Positions 12,066 through 22,900 of a DNA stretch of 64,000 nucleotides are shown in pieces; the first letter of the stretch is position 1; the number at the start of each line of letters is the position of its first letter. The stretch spans positions 129,273,001 to 129,337,000 of the forward strand of contig JASDFA010000010.1 of assembly GCA_035772735.1 (NCBI GenBank), given 5' to 3'. The notes beneath the pieces are model-generated. The model was not told where the DNA came from and searched no databases. It saw only the letters and a list, made by a program, of their open reading frames with translations. The DNA is from Datura wrightii. Taxonomy: Eukaryota; Streptophyta; Magnoliopsida; Solanales; Solanaceae. Both the position numbers and the translations under genes were made by a program.

Positions 12066-14237
12066 AATGCCCATTTTAAATTGGTAAATTAATTATATTC
12101 AATTGAATAAAATTTGATTTTCAGACGCAAACCACTTGATAATTTATGGAATATGTACTCTAATAGATTTTGTTTGTCACGTTGTTTGCAAGTGATTTTC
12201 AATATAAAAAAGATTCGGGGTGAAATCTTAACCTTTAAATTGATAATCGAACGGCCGATAATAATCATTAACTAACTAACCAATATCTTAATGGTTTAGC
12301 ATGTCTACAAACCAATGATCAATAAGGACACATATTTGTCAAATTTTAATTTTTGATGATTAACTTTTATTTTAAAATTTTAATCTAATTGTGTGATCTC
12401 ATTTGTGCAGTCAAATAGTACGCTTGTAATTACATCATGACAAACAAACATGTCATCATAATTACTGTACTGTGTAATTACTAGACCGCATAATTGCTAG
12501 CATAGTAATCAGAGGTGAACCTAGGATTCCTACAACATGGGTGCACCACTAAAAAGGAAAAAAGAAAAAATGTATTAAGTGGGAATTAATCCTAAATATT
12601 TAAGGTAAATAACTTAACCTTCAACCAAGTGCATCATTTAGTCTTCTTGTGGCTTGGGTGCCAACATATAATATTATACCAATTTTAAAAAATATATACA
12701 TAAAATATCAAGTTTTACGGTGAGACCACAAGTTCACGTGCCCCATTTTTATACATAAAATTGTCTCTGATAGCAATTACATCAATTTCAATTACATGAT
12801 AATTTTTCAAACAGACTCTAAGTTATTCATATTTATTAGATATTTTTAAAAAATTTAACAATATTAAAAAGAACTTACTTCATTTATGTTAAGGGTATAA
12901 TTTAAAACAAAGACTATCAATTTTAATCTAGGATCCTCAGAGTAACAATTACTTTGAGATAACTTTTTTAAAAGTGACAATTATTTTGAAATTATTGTAC
13001 TGTAAGTTTTATTTTTATTGTATGTTGTTTTTGTTATTATCTGTTGGGTGTGTATTTTTGTTCTTTCTGGACTGCTTAGAATAGTTATTTCTTAAGTCAA
13101 GGTCTATCGAAAATAGTTTCTCTGCTTAAAAGTAATATTTGCGTATATTTTATCCTCTTCAGACCACATTTATGAGACTACACCAAATATGTTATTGTTG
13201 ACAATTATTTTGAAAATAATTTACTGATTTTTAGCTAAAACAACAGTTAAAATTGAAGAAGTAAAAATTTAGAAAAACACTGGTGATGAAGTGGGATCGT
13301 GGGATTAATTAGTCATTGCCAGTGTGTTCCGAAAGTGTTTTCGGGGTGAATCTTAGGGCAAGTCGTATAAAAAATATTCTAGGACGCAAATGAAAGACGT
13401 ACATCCATAAAACGTAAGTCCCAAAATTTGGGGCGTAAGACCGGCGTGTAAAAGCGTAAATTCTTGCCATAAAATTTGATTTGTATCGTTTTAAAAGTAT
13501 TTTTTCTATAAATCATATTTCTTATTATTGATGTAATGATATTTATATTTTATGCTATCAAGTTTTAATATATAGTGATTTTCCTAAAATATTTTAATAA
13601 ATAAAGCAACTCTCATAGAAAATGACGTAGTTGTCGTATATAAATTTTTAGATGTTTATGCCTAAAATTGATAAGATAGAAATTCCATAACACTGTATGC
13701 TGAGACCACTTTATCTATATTTTAGCATTGCTCTTACACTATTTATGTTTTTTTTTTTTTGAAGTATAAAAATAATAATTAGTGCAAATATTAGTTGAGG
13801 TTGAAAAAGATTAATAGATGTGGAGATTGATGATGAAGTGGATCATTTTAAAGATTATCTTGATTATTATCACTATTTTTGTCATTTTCTTTCTCAAATA
13901 ATAATTATGATAATTTTTTTATATTATTGGTGATTTATTTAAATTTATTTATATAATTATTAAAAAATAGTACTTCTATTTATTTATTTTAATAATAATA
14001 CTATAAAATTGAAGATATATGATACTTTTCGTATTTTAAGACTTACATCTCATTCTGTTATGCGTAAAAAGTTTTATCTCATTCTATGTAGCATAAAATA
14101 TCTCGTGTCGCTTTATATTGCATAAAAAAATCTTATTTTGTAGCTCTGCCTTTTAAAACGTTGGTCGTAGTAGTAAATTGAAGGATGGGCTTAAATTTTC
14201 TAGGGAGATCAGAAATTCTCTACTAATATAAATATGT

Positions 14238-14472
14238 TGTTATGAAATAATAAAGAAAGAACAAGAATATTATAGAGAAAGAGAGAAGGAGAGAAGTTCT
14301 TATTTCTCTTGATGGGATAAAATACAATGAAGGAGAATCCCTCTATTTATAGGGATAATTCCTCCTAACTTTTCTCCAAAAGATAGACTTTCACTATAAT
14401 ATAAAAACACATATTCACTACAATACAAATACCTTTATAGACATTCACTATAATACAAATATGTTTATAACA
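14238..14472 (-). repeat. LTR, left copy (3' LTR) of the 14.2-18.2 kb copia element
   Basis: Starts TG, ends CA, and matches the right copy closely over most of its length. A subrepeat ACTATAATACAAAT-like near the right end is present in extra copies here, which explains the 30 bp length difference from the right copy. Confidence 0.85.
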
Positions 14473-14668
14473 CTCCCGTTTGGATGTCTATTTGATAGAT
14501 AATGTGCCTCGTTAAAACTTTACTAGAAAAATCCAGTGAAAAAAAATCTAGTGAAAAAAAAAAGAGTACACATATCTAATAATATGCATTGGTAGCTGCC
14601 TCATTAAAACCTTACATGAAAAATCCAGTGGGACAAAACCTCGTAAGGGAAAAAGAGTACAGTATGTA

Positions 14669-15457
14669 TTAACTCCCCCTAATTAGAACATCCTTGAATC
14701 TTTGCATCACGATCTTGTGCACCATCTTCTTGAAAGTTGGAGTTGCTAGAGACTTAGTAAATAAATCATCCACATTGTCACTTGAACGAATCTGTTGAAC
14801 GTTGATATCACCATTCTTTTGGAGCTCAAGTGTGTAGAAAAACTTTGGCGAGATGTGCTTCGTTCTATTTCCTTCTATGAATCCTTCTTTTAGTTGTGTT
14901 ATGCATGCTGCATTATCTTCATATAAAATTGTGGGTACTTTGTCATATTTCAAACCACATTTTTCTCTAATAAGATGTATCATGGACCTCAACCACACAC
15001 ATTCTCGGTTTGCTTCATGAATAGCTATTATCTCGGCATGATTTGATGAAGTAGCTACGAGAGACTGCTTTGCAAATCTCCAAGATATAACAGTACCTCC
15101 ACGAATGAACACGTAGCCAGTTTGAGATCGAGCTTTGTGTAGGTCAGATAAACATCCTGCATCAGCATAACCAACAAGATCGGGATTGCAATTGTTAGAA
15201 TAAAATAAGCTCATATAGGTAGTCCCTTTTAGATACCATATTATGTGTTTTATCCCATTTCGATGTCTCCTAGTGGGAGCATAACTATATCTTGCTAACA
15301 AATTAACTGAAAAAGCTATATCAGGTCTTGTAGTGTTAGCAAGATATATTAGTGCACCAATTGCACTAAGATATGGTACTTTAGGACCAAGAATTTCCTC
15401 ATTCTTTTCTTGAGGTCGGAATGGATCCTTATGCACATCAAGTGATCGAACAATCAT
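14669..15457 (-). pseudogene. copia RNase H domain, 3' end of pol
   Basis: An open frame of 262 residues covers the end of the reverse-transcriptase connection and the RNase H domain of a Ty1/copia polyprotein. Visible landmarks in order are the TRPDIAF motif (about residues 43-49), a YADAG segment (about 116-120) and SQTGYVF (about 131-137), a TSSNHAEIIA segment (about 156-165) and the YEDNAACI segment (about 199-206). RNase H removes the RNA strand during cDNA synthesis. This stretch is open, but it lacks its own start and is cut off from the upstream pol by a frame break at about 15460-15480. Confidence 0.85.
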
Positions 15458-15482
15458 CGGAGTACTTAATGGATGTGCTCTA

Positions 15483-15698
15483 TTAAAATCTTTTCAACAC
15501 CTTTTCTGTATAGGCAGATTGATGAATAAAGATACCGTTTGTCAAATGCTCTATTTGCAAATCAAGACATAATTTTGTCTTTCCAAGATCCTTCATTTCA
15601 AATTCTTTCTTTAGATAATCAATTACCTTTTGAAGCTCTGCTGGAGTTGCAATGATATTTATGTCATTAGCATAAATAACAAGTACAACAAACTTCAA
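15483..15698 (-). pseudogene. copia reverse transcriptase fragment with altered catalytic box
   Basis: A 71-residue frame contains the palm motif of a copia reverse transcriptase. The catalytic box, normally YVDD in this family, reads YAND here, so the first catalytic aspartate is replaced by asparagine and the enzyme should be inactive. The fragment continues with the typical EMKDLG segment (about residues 34-39). Confidence 0.8.
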
Positions 15699-15719
15699 TG
15701 TTGTTTTCTTATTTGATTT

Positions 15720-17393
15720 TCCTCATATAAGAATTATGAACAAGTTTAAAGAAACTTGTAAGTGCTTCAGGCATTTTGAATCCTTCATGATTTTCATATA
15801 AATTTTATCAAGTGATAACATTCATTAGTATTTAAATGCGTGACATCTTGTGGTGTCTGGACTACAGGTCCAATAAGCTTTACGCCTATCAATACGTATC
15901 ATTTCATTTGATAATTATTTCTACATCAGCATGCTTTAATAGATGTAGAATTTAGATCCTCACAATCTTTTACAATATTGCGCGTTGTATTGTATCAAAG
16001 ATATCGTCGATTATCATTTTGATATCAGTCCCAATGCGACATAACTTATTGAGATCTCTTCATTTTTCATCATTTTCAGATACCTGAATCTTTGCCAAGG
16101 TTTTATAAAGTGTTGTGTCGTGGTGTTTTCTTAAAGCACTTGCCTCATCATTATCAACTTCTTAATCATTTGCTCCTCTCTTTCTTCAAGGAGTTCTATA
16201 TTTGGAACCATTTGGTCTATCACGCTTCAGGCGTCTCATAGACCCTGTCTTTCCAGGACCTTTCACTGGAGCATTTACAACTGAATTATAACATAGGGTC
16301 AGCAAATATATTTGGCAATTGATTTGCAATATTTTGCAAGTGAATTATCTCTTGAACTTTAAGTTCACATTTTTTTTCCTGAGGTTCTAGATAATTCATC
16401 TCACACTCAATTTTCAACTGCTAATCACTTCCCCCGCTAATGTTCGGAAAACTAACATTTATCCTCCAAGCTCATTTGGGGACCCATCTTTGTGCATTGT
16501 GGTGGAGCAATTGAATCATATATCGTACATTCAAATTTTTAGATAGAATTATTTGGTTCTTGACCATGAACCAATTGTGATAGGGGACCTTGTTGGCTTG
16601 ATGCATTCAAGTGTTGGTATATGTTAAATTAAAAAAATCTTATACCAAATTTTATTTGTGATTTTTGTTCTCATAACCAATGGTTTAGGCGTTTAGCTAT
16701 AATTAGAGGTATACAATTTTCTCTAAACCAACATGGATATGAATTAACATTATCAAGATAATTTTATGATTTGAAGTTGTGCTCTTAATTTAACAATTCA
16801 AGCAAACAACCCTGCAAGAACCATTTACAAGTTGATATCAAAGTACATGTGACCATACTATAGATGCATCTATTAAAATTATATAATAGCAAATGGTTCA
16901 CATGACAGGTGAACGGACCCATATTCACCCTTTTATAAGTTCTAAAATTTCAGAGAATATAATTCCAATTTTAGCTGATCAAGATCATTCTATCACGAGA
17001 ACAAGCAATGCAAGAGAATTGTTGAAGAATCTTTTATTTCTTCAATATATAGCCACATGAATTCTCAATTATTTTTGCATCACATTTGAACCGGAATGGC
17101 CAACCAGTTATGCCAACTTATCTTTATTTCAGTAAACTTCTGGTTTACTTTCGTATGTGATTTTGTCATCATACTCATATTTATGTACTACAAACAAAAT
17201 AAAACGGCGGGTAATCTTTTACATAAATATTTATAACCCGCTTCAATTGTAGTAATATGAAGATATTAGATCTTCCCATAATTTATAGTCTCAATCCTTT
17301 TTCAATGTCCTTGAAACTTATAAGTTTTCTTTTGAGACTTACTATAATAATTTCATTCCTTCAGGTAGTAATACATTAGCTCTTCCAGAGCTC
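15720..17393 (-). pseudogene. decayed copia pol remnant (connection region)
   Basis: No long frame is open, but the minus strand at about 16200-16380 reads in pieces like the linker between integrase and reverse transcriptase (for example HLQNIANQLPN), with stops and frameshifts. A recognisable integrase core was not found, so most of it is deleted or unreadable. Confidence 0.5.
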
Positions 17394-17831
17394 TCAATTA
17401 ATTTTGTGTGCTACCACATATTCAACTATATAAATATCATTAATAGTTTCTCCACATAGTTTTAGCTTAGAAATAATTTTGAATGTTGATGAGCTATACT
17501 CATGAACAAACTTATAGTCTTGATGAATCCAATCACATCGTGCCTTTGGGTGGATGACCATTTTCAGGTGGTTATACCTTGCTTTTAGGCTATTCCATAA
17601 AACAAGTGGATCCTTAATCGTGAGATATTCAATTTTAAGAATTTTGTCAAGATGATGACGCAAGAATATCTTAGTCTTAACACGATCTTGGTTTGATGCT
17701 TTGTTTTCACTTTTAATGGTGTCTCCAAGACCCATTGCATCCATATGGATTTCAACATCCAACAACCATGAAAAATAGTTCTTGCCTGAACTTTGAAGGG
17801 CAACGAAATCAAGTTTCGTAAGGTTAGTCAT
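17394..17831 (-). pseudogene. copia gag N-terminal part
   Basis: A 145-residue frame starts with an ATG about 190 bases inside the right LTR and reads like the N-terminal half of copia gag (MTNLTKLDFVAL, then the LWNSLKARY segment near residue 80). It ends at a stop where gag should continue to its zinc knuckle, so it is truncated. Confidence 0.75.
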
Positions 17832-18021
17832 ATTAAAAGAAAGAAAAAAATAATATGTTGGCCTTCAAATTTTGAGATGGTAGAGTCGTAGAGCAACAAT
17901 ATCACCAAAGGAATATCATTCCTGTGGTTAAGTAATACATCTTTCAAAAAAGAAATTTTAATTTTTCTTACCTCAGATCTTTCAAAGTGAGTGCTCAAGG
18001 CAGAGACTCATGTTGATAACG

Positions 18022-18226
18022 TGTTATGAAATAATAAAGAAAGAACAAGAACATTATAGAGAAAGAGAGAAGGAGAGAAATTCTTATTTCTCTTGATGAG
18101 ATAAAATACAATGAAGGAGAACCCCTCCATTTATAGGGATAATTCCTTCTAACTTTTTTTTTCAAAAGATAAACTTTTACGGTAATCTAAACCCACATTC
18201 ACTATAATATAAATATGTTTATAACA
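18022..18226 (-). repeat. LTR, right copy (5' LTR) of the 14.2-18.2 kb copia element
   Basis: Starts TGTTATGAAATAATAAAG and ends in CA. On the left it is preceded by CATGTTGATAACG, so on the minus strand the internal region begins CGTTATCAACATGAG. That is a plausible primer site, but it is not the usual TGGTATCAGAGC. Confidence 0.85.
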
Positions 18227-18499
18227 ATATAAAAAGATTTTGAATCCTTAATTATGATTAAAGTGATTGTTAACGTATCATTTCCAATAAATGGTGAAGG
18301 TGATCTTCGATTAGTGTCCGTAAAGAGCGGCATCATCAATTTAAAAAACACCGGTTTTAGTCAGCGTTTTATGATGTGCCAGCTCATTTACATTTACCCA
18401 CAGCTAAATTACAAATTATCCCATTTACTTAAATTTCTTGGAACAACTTGGGGAAGACTACCTTTCTTGCGTAAGAGATAACACCAACACTATACTTAA

Positions 18500-18930
18500 A
18501 AAAGTGTTTTATGATTTAATTTGGATTGATTTTTAATTAAAATTAAAATTAAATTAATTTAATCAGTTTTTAAAATTTTAAATTCAAATAAAATAAAATA
18601 AAAATTATTGATTTGGTTTTTATTAGTTTGATTTGGTTTTTGGTTTATAACTAGTTAATAATAAATTGATAATAGTAAAACAACAAAGACATAAGATAAC
18701 TATTTCAAATGAACATTATAAATTAACAAATTTCTCTCTATTATCACAAAATGAATGTATCTGAATTTTCTAATATCATGTATTTAAATAACTATAAAAT
18801 TTATCGAGTCGGTTTGGTTATCTTCGATTTTTTTTAGTAGAACCAAAATCAAACCAAATATTAATTTTTTTAATCGGTGTGGTTTGATTTGCAATTTGAT
18901 TTGATTTTTCACCAAACCGTGAACACACTT
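18500..18930. repeat. AACCAAA-rich dispersed repeat
   Basis: Contains many TTGATTTGGTTTTT and AACCAAAATCAAACC words. It is the same class of sequence as 3405-3500 and 11195-11530. Confidence 0.4.
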
Positions 18931-18935
18931 ACTAT

Positions 18936-19130
18936 ACTCTATTCTCTCCGTTTATTTTTAATAATTCACTATAATAAAAATAAATTTTTTTATTTATTAA
19001 TTTTATACATTAAAATAAAATATAGTACTTTATTCTTAATTTATTTTTATTTTTAATTACAATTTAAAAAAATATTATTTAGTTTAAAAATGTGTTAAAG
19101 TCAATATTATATTTTAGAAAATAGAAAGTA
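18936..19130. repeat. Stowaway-like MITE, degenerate
   Basis: The left end reads TTCTCTCCGTTTATTTTTAA and the right end ATATTTTAGAAAATAGAAAGTA, a decayed form of the CTCCCTCCGT inverted ends seen at 22209-22534. It lies about 100 bp upstream of the likely GH28 TATA box and may shape that promoter. Confidence 0.45.
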
Positions 19131-19199
19131 TAATAGATGTAGATGTTTGGTTACAAACTACAGCTTCACCTAAACATATCGGGGAAGACATTTGTTAGA

Positions 19200-19242
19200 T
19201 CATGCATATCCTTCTTTTCCCTTTGTTTTGTTCATATAAAAT
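19200..19242 (+). promoter_or_regulatory. candidate GH28 promoter: RY element and TATA box
   Basis: A TATA box (CATATAAAATAC, about 19233-19244) lies about 285 bases before the start codon. The word CATGCATA, which matches the RY element bound by plant B3 factors, is 30 bases upstream. The distance allows a 5' leader of roughly 260 bases. This comes from motif reading only; the transcript start is not visible. Confidence 0.4.
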
Positions 19243-19514
19243 ACTTGACAGGGGCGCCCCCTAAAAACCAGGGCAATTTGTGTGATCGAAAGACACCTTT
19301 TCCTTCCGCCTCTACTCCATTAATTCATCTTCAATATATATTCCATCACAACAACACACAGACAAAACCAAAACCCAATCACCCTCCAATCCTTATTCTA
19401 CAAGTGTTGTCCTGTAATTTGAATCATAAAGATAAAAGAAATTGAAAAGAATTATTTGTGATTAAGAGAATTTTTATTTTATTCTCTCTGCATGTAGACA
19501 GAGGTTGTGTCTAC

Positions 19515-19733
19515 ATGGAGAGAAATTATGGAAGGGAACACCCAGATTTTGAGTATAATCAAGGGAGGAGGATTAAGGAGACCTTTATGGATATCTGTGC
19601 TGGTTCTGTTCACCGTAATTGCTCTCTTTACCCTACAAATCAACAGGGAATATTCAATCTTCTCTATCCCCTTGGATTTCATCATCTCGGGTCGGGTAGG
19701 ACTAGTCTCGGGCTCTCAGAGGAGCTGCTCTGA
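19515..19733 (+). other. upstream ORF overlapping the GH28 start
   Basis: An ATG at 19515 lies 13 bases before the presumed GH28 ATG (19528) in another frame and is open for 72 codons, ending inside exon 1. Its context is mediocre (T at -3, G at +4), while the GH28 ATG has A at -3 and G at +4. Leaky scanning could therefore reach the main start. No homology is visible in the encoded peptide. Confidence 0.4.
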
Positions 19734-19983
19734 CTTCTTCAAACAGGTAGCCGTACCACCGAGGAAGGTGGTGAGATCGATCAGGGATTTCGGCGGAATT
19801 GGCGATGGGAAAACCTCAAACACGGAGGCCTTTCAACGGGCTATGGAGTTTATGGCGCGTTTCGCGGACAGTGGTGGGTCCCAACTCGTTGTTCCCAAAG
19901 GTCGGTGGCTTACGGGTAGTTTCAATCTTACTAGCAATTTCACGCTCTTCCTCCAACAAGGCGCTGTTATCCTCGGTTCACAG
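19528..19983 (+). CDS. GH28 gene, exon 1
   Basis: Encodes residues 1-152: short cytosolic tail, hydrophobic anchor, and the start of the GH28 domain (DFGGIGDGKTSNTEAFQ, the usual opening of the family). It ends in ...GSQ with the donor CAG|GTAATC, phase 0. Confidence 0.9.
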
Positions 19984-22900
19984 GTAATCAATCACCTTTA
20001 CACTTCCAACTTACTCTTTTTCCCATCATATTCAACTTATTCTTTTTCTTTTTCCCCCATCATATCTCATTTTTGGTGTTAATTTTTTGAAATTTACCTA
20101 AAATTTATTATATTTCTTAAACTCTATACATACCTGCTATCTCACATAAATTAAGGTGGCGGAAATATTAAAAAGTGTTTTGAGTAAACGGCAATCAAAG
20201 AAGGATGTTAAGTCATACTCCTCTGTACCCATTTGTGTGTGAGCATATGTTTGCAGGTGAAAACACTTAATTTTCAACATGGATTGTGACAAAGATTTTT
20301 TTAAATATTTGAAAAGATTAACAAATTCATGTAATTAAAAAGCTTGAGAAAAGGATAGGCAAAGAAAAAATTGAACATAGTAGATTCATCAAAATTCTAA
20401 ATATTAAAAATCACACGAAAAATACTACTACAAGTCTAACATATTTTAATTGGGGTAAAAGATAGTTAAGTTGAGTAGTATGATGGGTGAGAAAAGTTGA
20501 CCAAACCCTCATAACTCATAAGGAAGATAATTAGGGATGGTTAGCATCCCACTGTTCTCAAAGCTTATTAAATTTTGGTAGTGCAGGAGAAGTTCGGCTA
20601 ACTATTTTTGAAGTGTATATATTTTTTAATGAATAATAAATATATTATAACTAATAATAATGATTTTTAAAAGTAAAGATAATAAAGCAGTAAAAATTAA
20701 AAGAAAAAGGTGGAGTATACCTTAAGGGTGGGATTGTTTAAAGAGCAAATTATATTGGGATTTACAGAGAAAATATGTGGGCGCAGGTGAATTAAATAGT
20801 ATATGTTTGTCAATGTCTGTCTATTTGGTGGTTTCGATAAAGTCGTGATTCATGAATTGAATAAAGCTAAGTATTAATTTTACAATTTCCGTCCAGTGGA
20901 TCTGATATCAAAGTTCTGGCCTAGATCCACTTGGACTCCTATTATTTTATTCCCCCAGATGACTTGAGGACTGTTCCTCCTTTGTTTATTTTTGGTACTA
21001 TTACTTTGTCTCACATAGCATTCCAGTCACAAAAATGTTTATATACTTATTTACTATTCTTTTCTTTCTCTAGGAAGGTGAAAGTTAATGTAATTTACTC
21101 TCTTCAATTTCAAATAAATGATAGTTTTTTTCTTAAACGCGTTTTTTTAGTCAAAAATAATTTAAGCTTGAAGAATCAAATAATTTTTCAAGCAGTAACA
21201 CCTTCACATGAATTGCAACGGATAATTTAAACATGAAAAAACATATGCTTTCTGTATTGGCAGTTTAAAAGTAAAAATTGTAAAACACTAACAGCAAATA
21301 AGTGAGAGGTAATAAGATACAGAAAAGTAAGAGATGATCAACAAAACAAGTATTTAGTACTAGTTTAAAAGAAATACATAAATAGTAAATGCATGTATAC
21401 GAGAGCAATACTGGTGCGCGAATGGTTCAAACTCTATATTCATTTTAATGTACCCTAATTATACAATAAAATATTTGATATTTGAGCTGGTAAAAAGTGA
21501 ATAGTCCAGTAGCACGTAAACTAGCTCTTTCTTAAAAATAAATTCTAAAACGATACGTAAATTGAAATACAGCCAATTTAAAAGATAATTAATAAGGTAA
21601 AAAAGAAAGAGCAACCAAATACTCATTGTTTTCTTCTATCATAAGATAGACAACTATCAACTATTAAGACAGAGCTTTGAACTAGCACATTTAGCAAATT
21701 AGGTCGGAAAAATAATTTTTTGGTAATAATTTGTTATATTGAGAAGGGCTAGATATATGTTTTTACCAAAGTTTATCTACATCCATCCTTGGTTCTTTTT
21801 AAAATGAGGACTTTTGTAGTGTTTTTGATCTTTCGAAGAAAATAGTAATAATTGAATGATTTTTTATTTTAAAAGAAACGAAAGTGACTCTAAGAGGTAA
21901 TTTTTTTATATATTTGAGTGACCCTTAATTCTGCTGTCCTGTAAAATTTCTTATTTCACAACCAAAAAAAAGAAAAAGAAAAGTGAATTTCTTTTGTGTT
22001 CGTTAAAAGGATCCAAAGGAATGGCCGTTAATCGACGCTCTGCCTTCATATGGAAGAGGGAGAGAGAGACTGGGAGCGAGACATATTAGCCTCATTCATG
22101 GAAATGGTCTCTCCAATGTTGTAATTACAGGTAATTTCTGCATCCCAATATGTTAACAAGTCATTATTGTTCTTGCCAAACCCAGTTGCACTTGACCTTA
22201 TACTAAAATGCTCCCTCCGTTCCATTTCAAAATAACTATGTATTTTCAGTATGGACACATTTTAAAGTAAAAATATATTTTTGCTACTATTTACCCGCCA
22301 AGAAATATTAATTAGGAAGAATTTTTGACTAATTTAACTTTATTTATACATAAGTTATAATCCTTCTTCATTAAATGTTTACTCAATAATTATGGATTTT
22401 TGTAGTCTTCAAGAAAAACTATACTAAGGGTAAAATAAAAAGAAATTAATTAATTTTTCGTTGAACTTCTAAAACGAAAAATAATTTAAGACAACTATTT
22501 TTAAAACGATAAATAATTTGAGGCAAAGGGAGTAGCTCTTTAGTATTTTTTTTAATGATGTAAAATACTTTTTATTTAATTAAGAGAAAAATAAAATAAT
22601 ATATATACATACATATATATATATCACTTATTTTAAAATAGAAAGGATATATTGCAATGATAATGTGTATTGATTTAAAAGCAACTAGATGTTCAGCATT
22701 AAGATGCTACCGATTTGTTTAATATTGGAGTCATCATGGTAGTTGTCCCCCACCAGAAACATGGCATTATGAGGACTTAATGCATTAAATTAAAGCTAAT
22801 CCTTCTTGACAGTTTTATGTTATGATATTATTGATGTTCTCTCGTTTAGGTGTGACAGTTGTGAAGCTCTTAAACCATTTCTTTTTATGTGTGTATATAT

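Larger units (their letters stand above)
8626..14237. other. gene-free AT-rich intergenic DNA with repeat relics
   Basis: About 5.6 kb without a recognisable gene. It contains an (AT)n microsatellite, an AACCAAA-rich tract, MITE-like relics (listed separately) and, at 13370-13470, a stretch with repeated GCGTAA motifs (TTTGGGGCGTAAG, GGCGTGTAAAAGCGTAAA) of unknown origin. Nothing else could be assigned. Confidence 0.5.
14238..18226 (-). mobile_element. internally deleted Ty1/copia retrotransposon
   Basis: Two direct repeats of about 235 and 205 bp, both starting TGTTATGAAATAATAAAG and ending ATGTTTATAACA, bracket gag, reverse-transcriptase and RNase H relics read leftwards. Gene order (gag at right, RT/RNase H at left) fits transcription on the minus strand. 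The integrase region is largely missing, and the total is under 4 kb where intact plant copia elements are usually about 5 kb. No clean five-base target duplication was seen (TATGT left, ATATA right). The element ends about 1.3 kb upstream of the GH28 start codon. Confidence 0.85.

Noticed and set aside
19143..19445. 100-codon + strand frame upstream of the GH28 gene
   Set aside because: It spans the likely TATA box, has no domain, and does not join the GH28 frame.
19507..19527. GH28 start seven codons upstream of 19528
   Set aside because: That codon is GTG, not ATG; the first in-frame ATG is at 19528 and has a good context.
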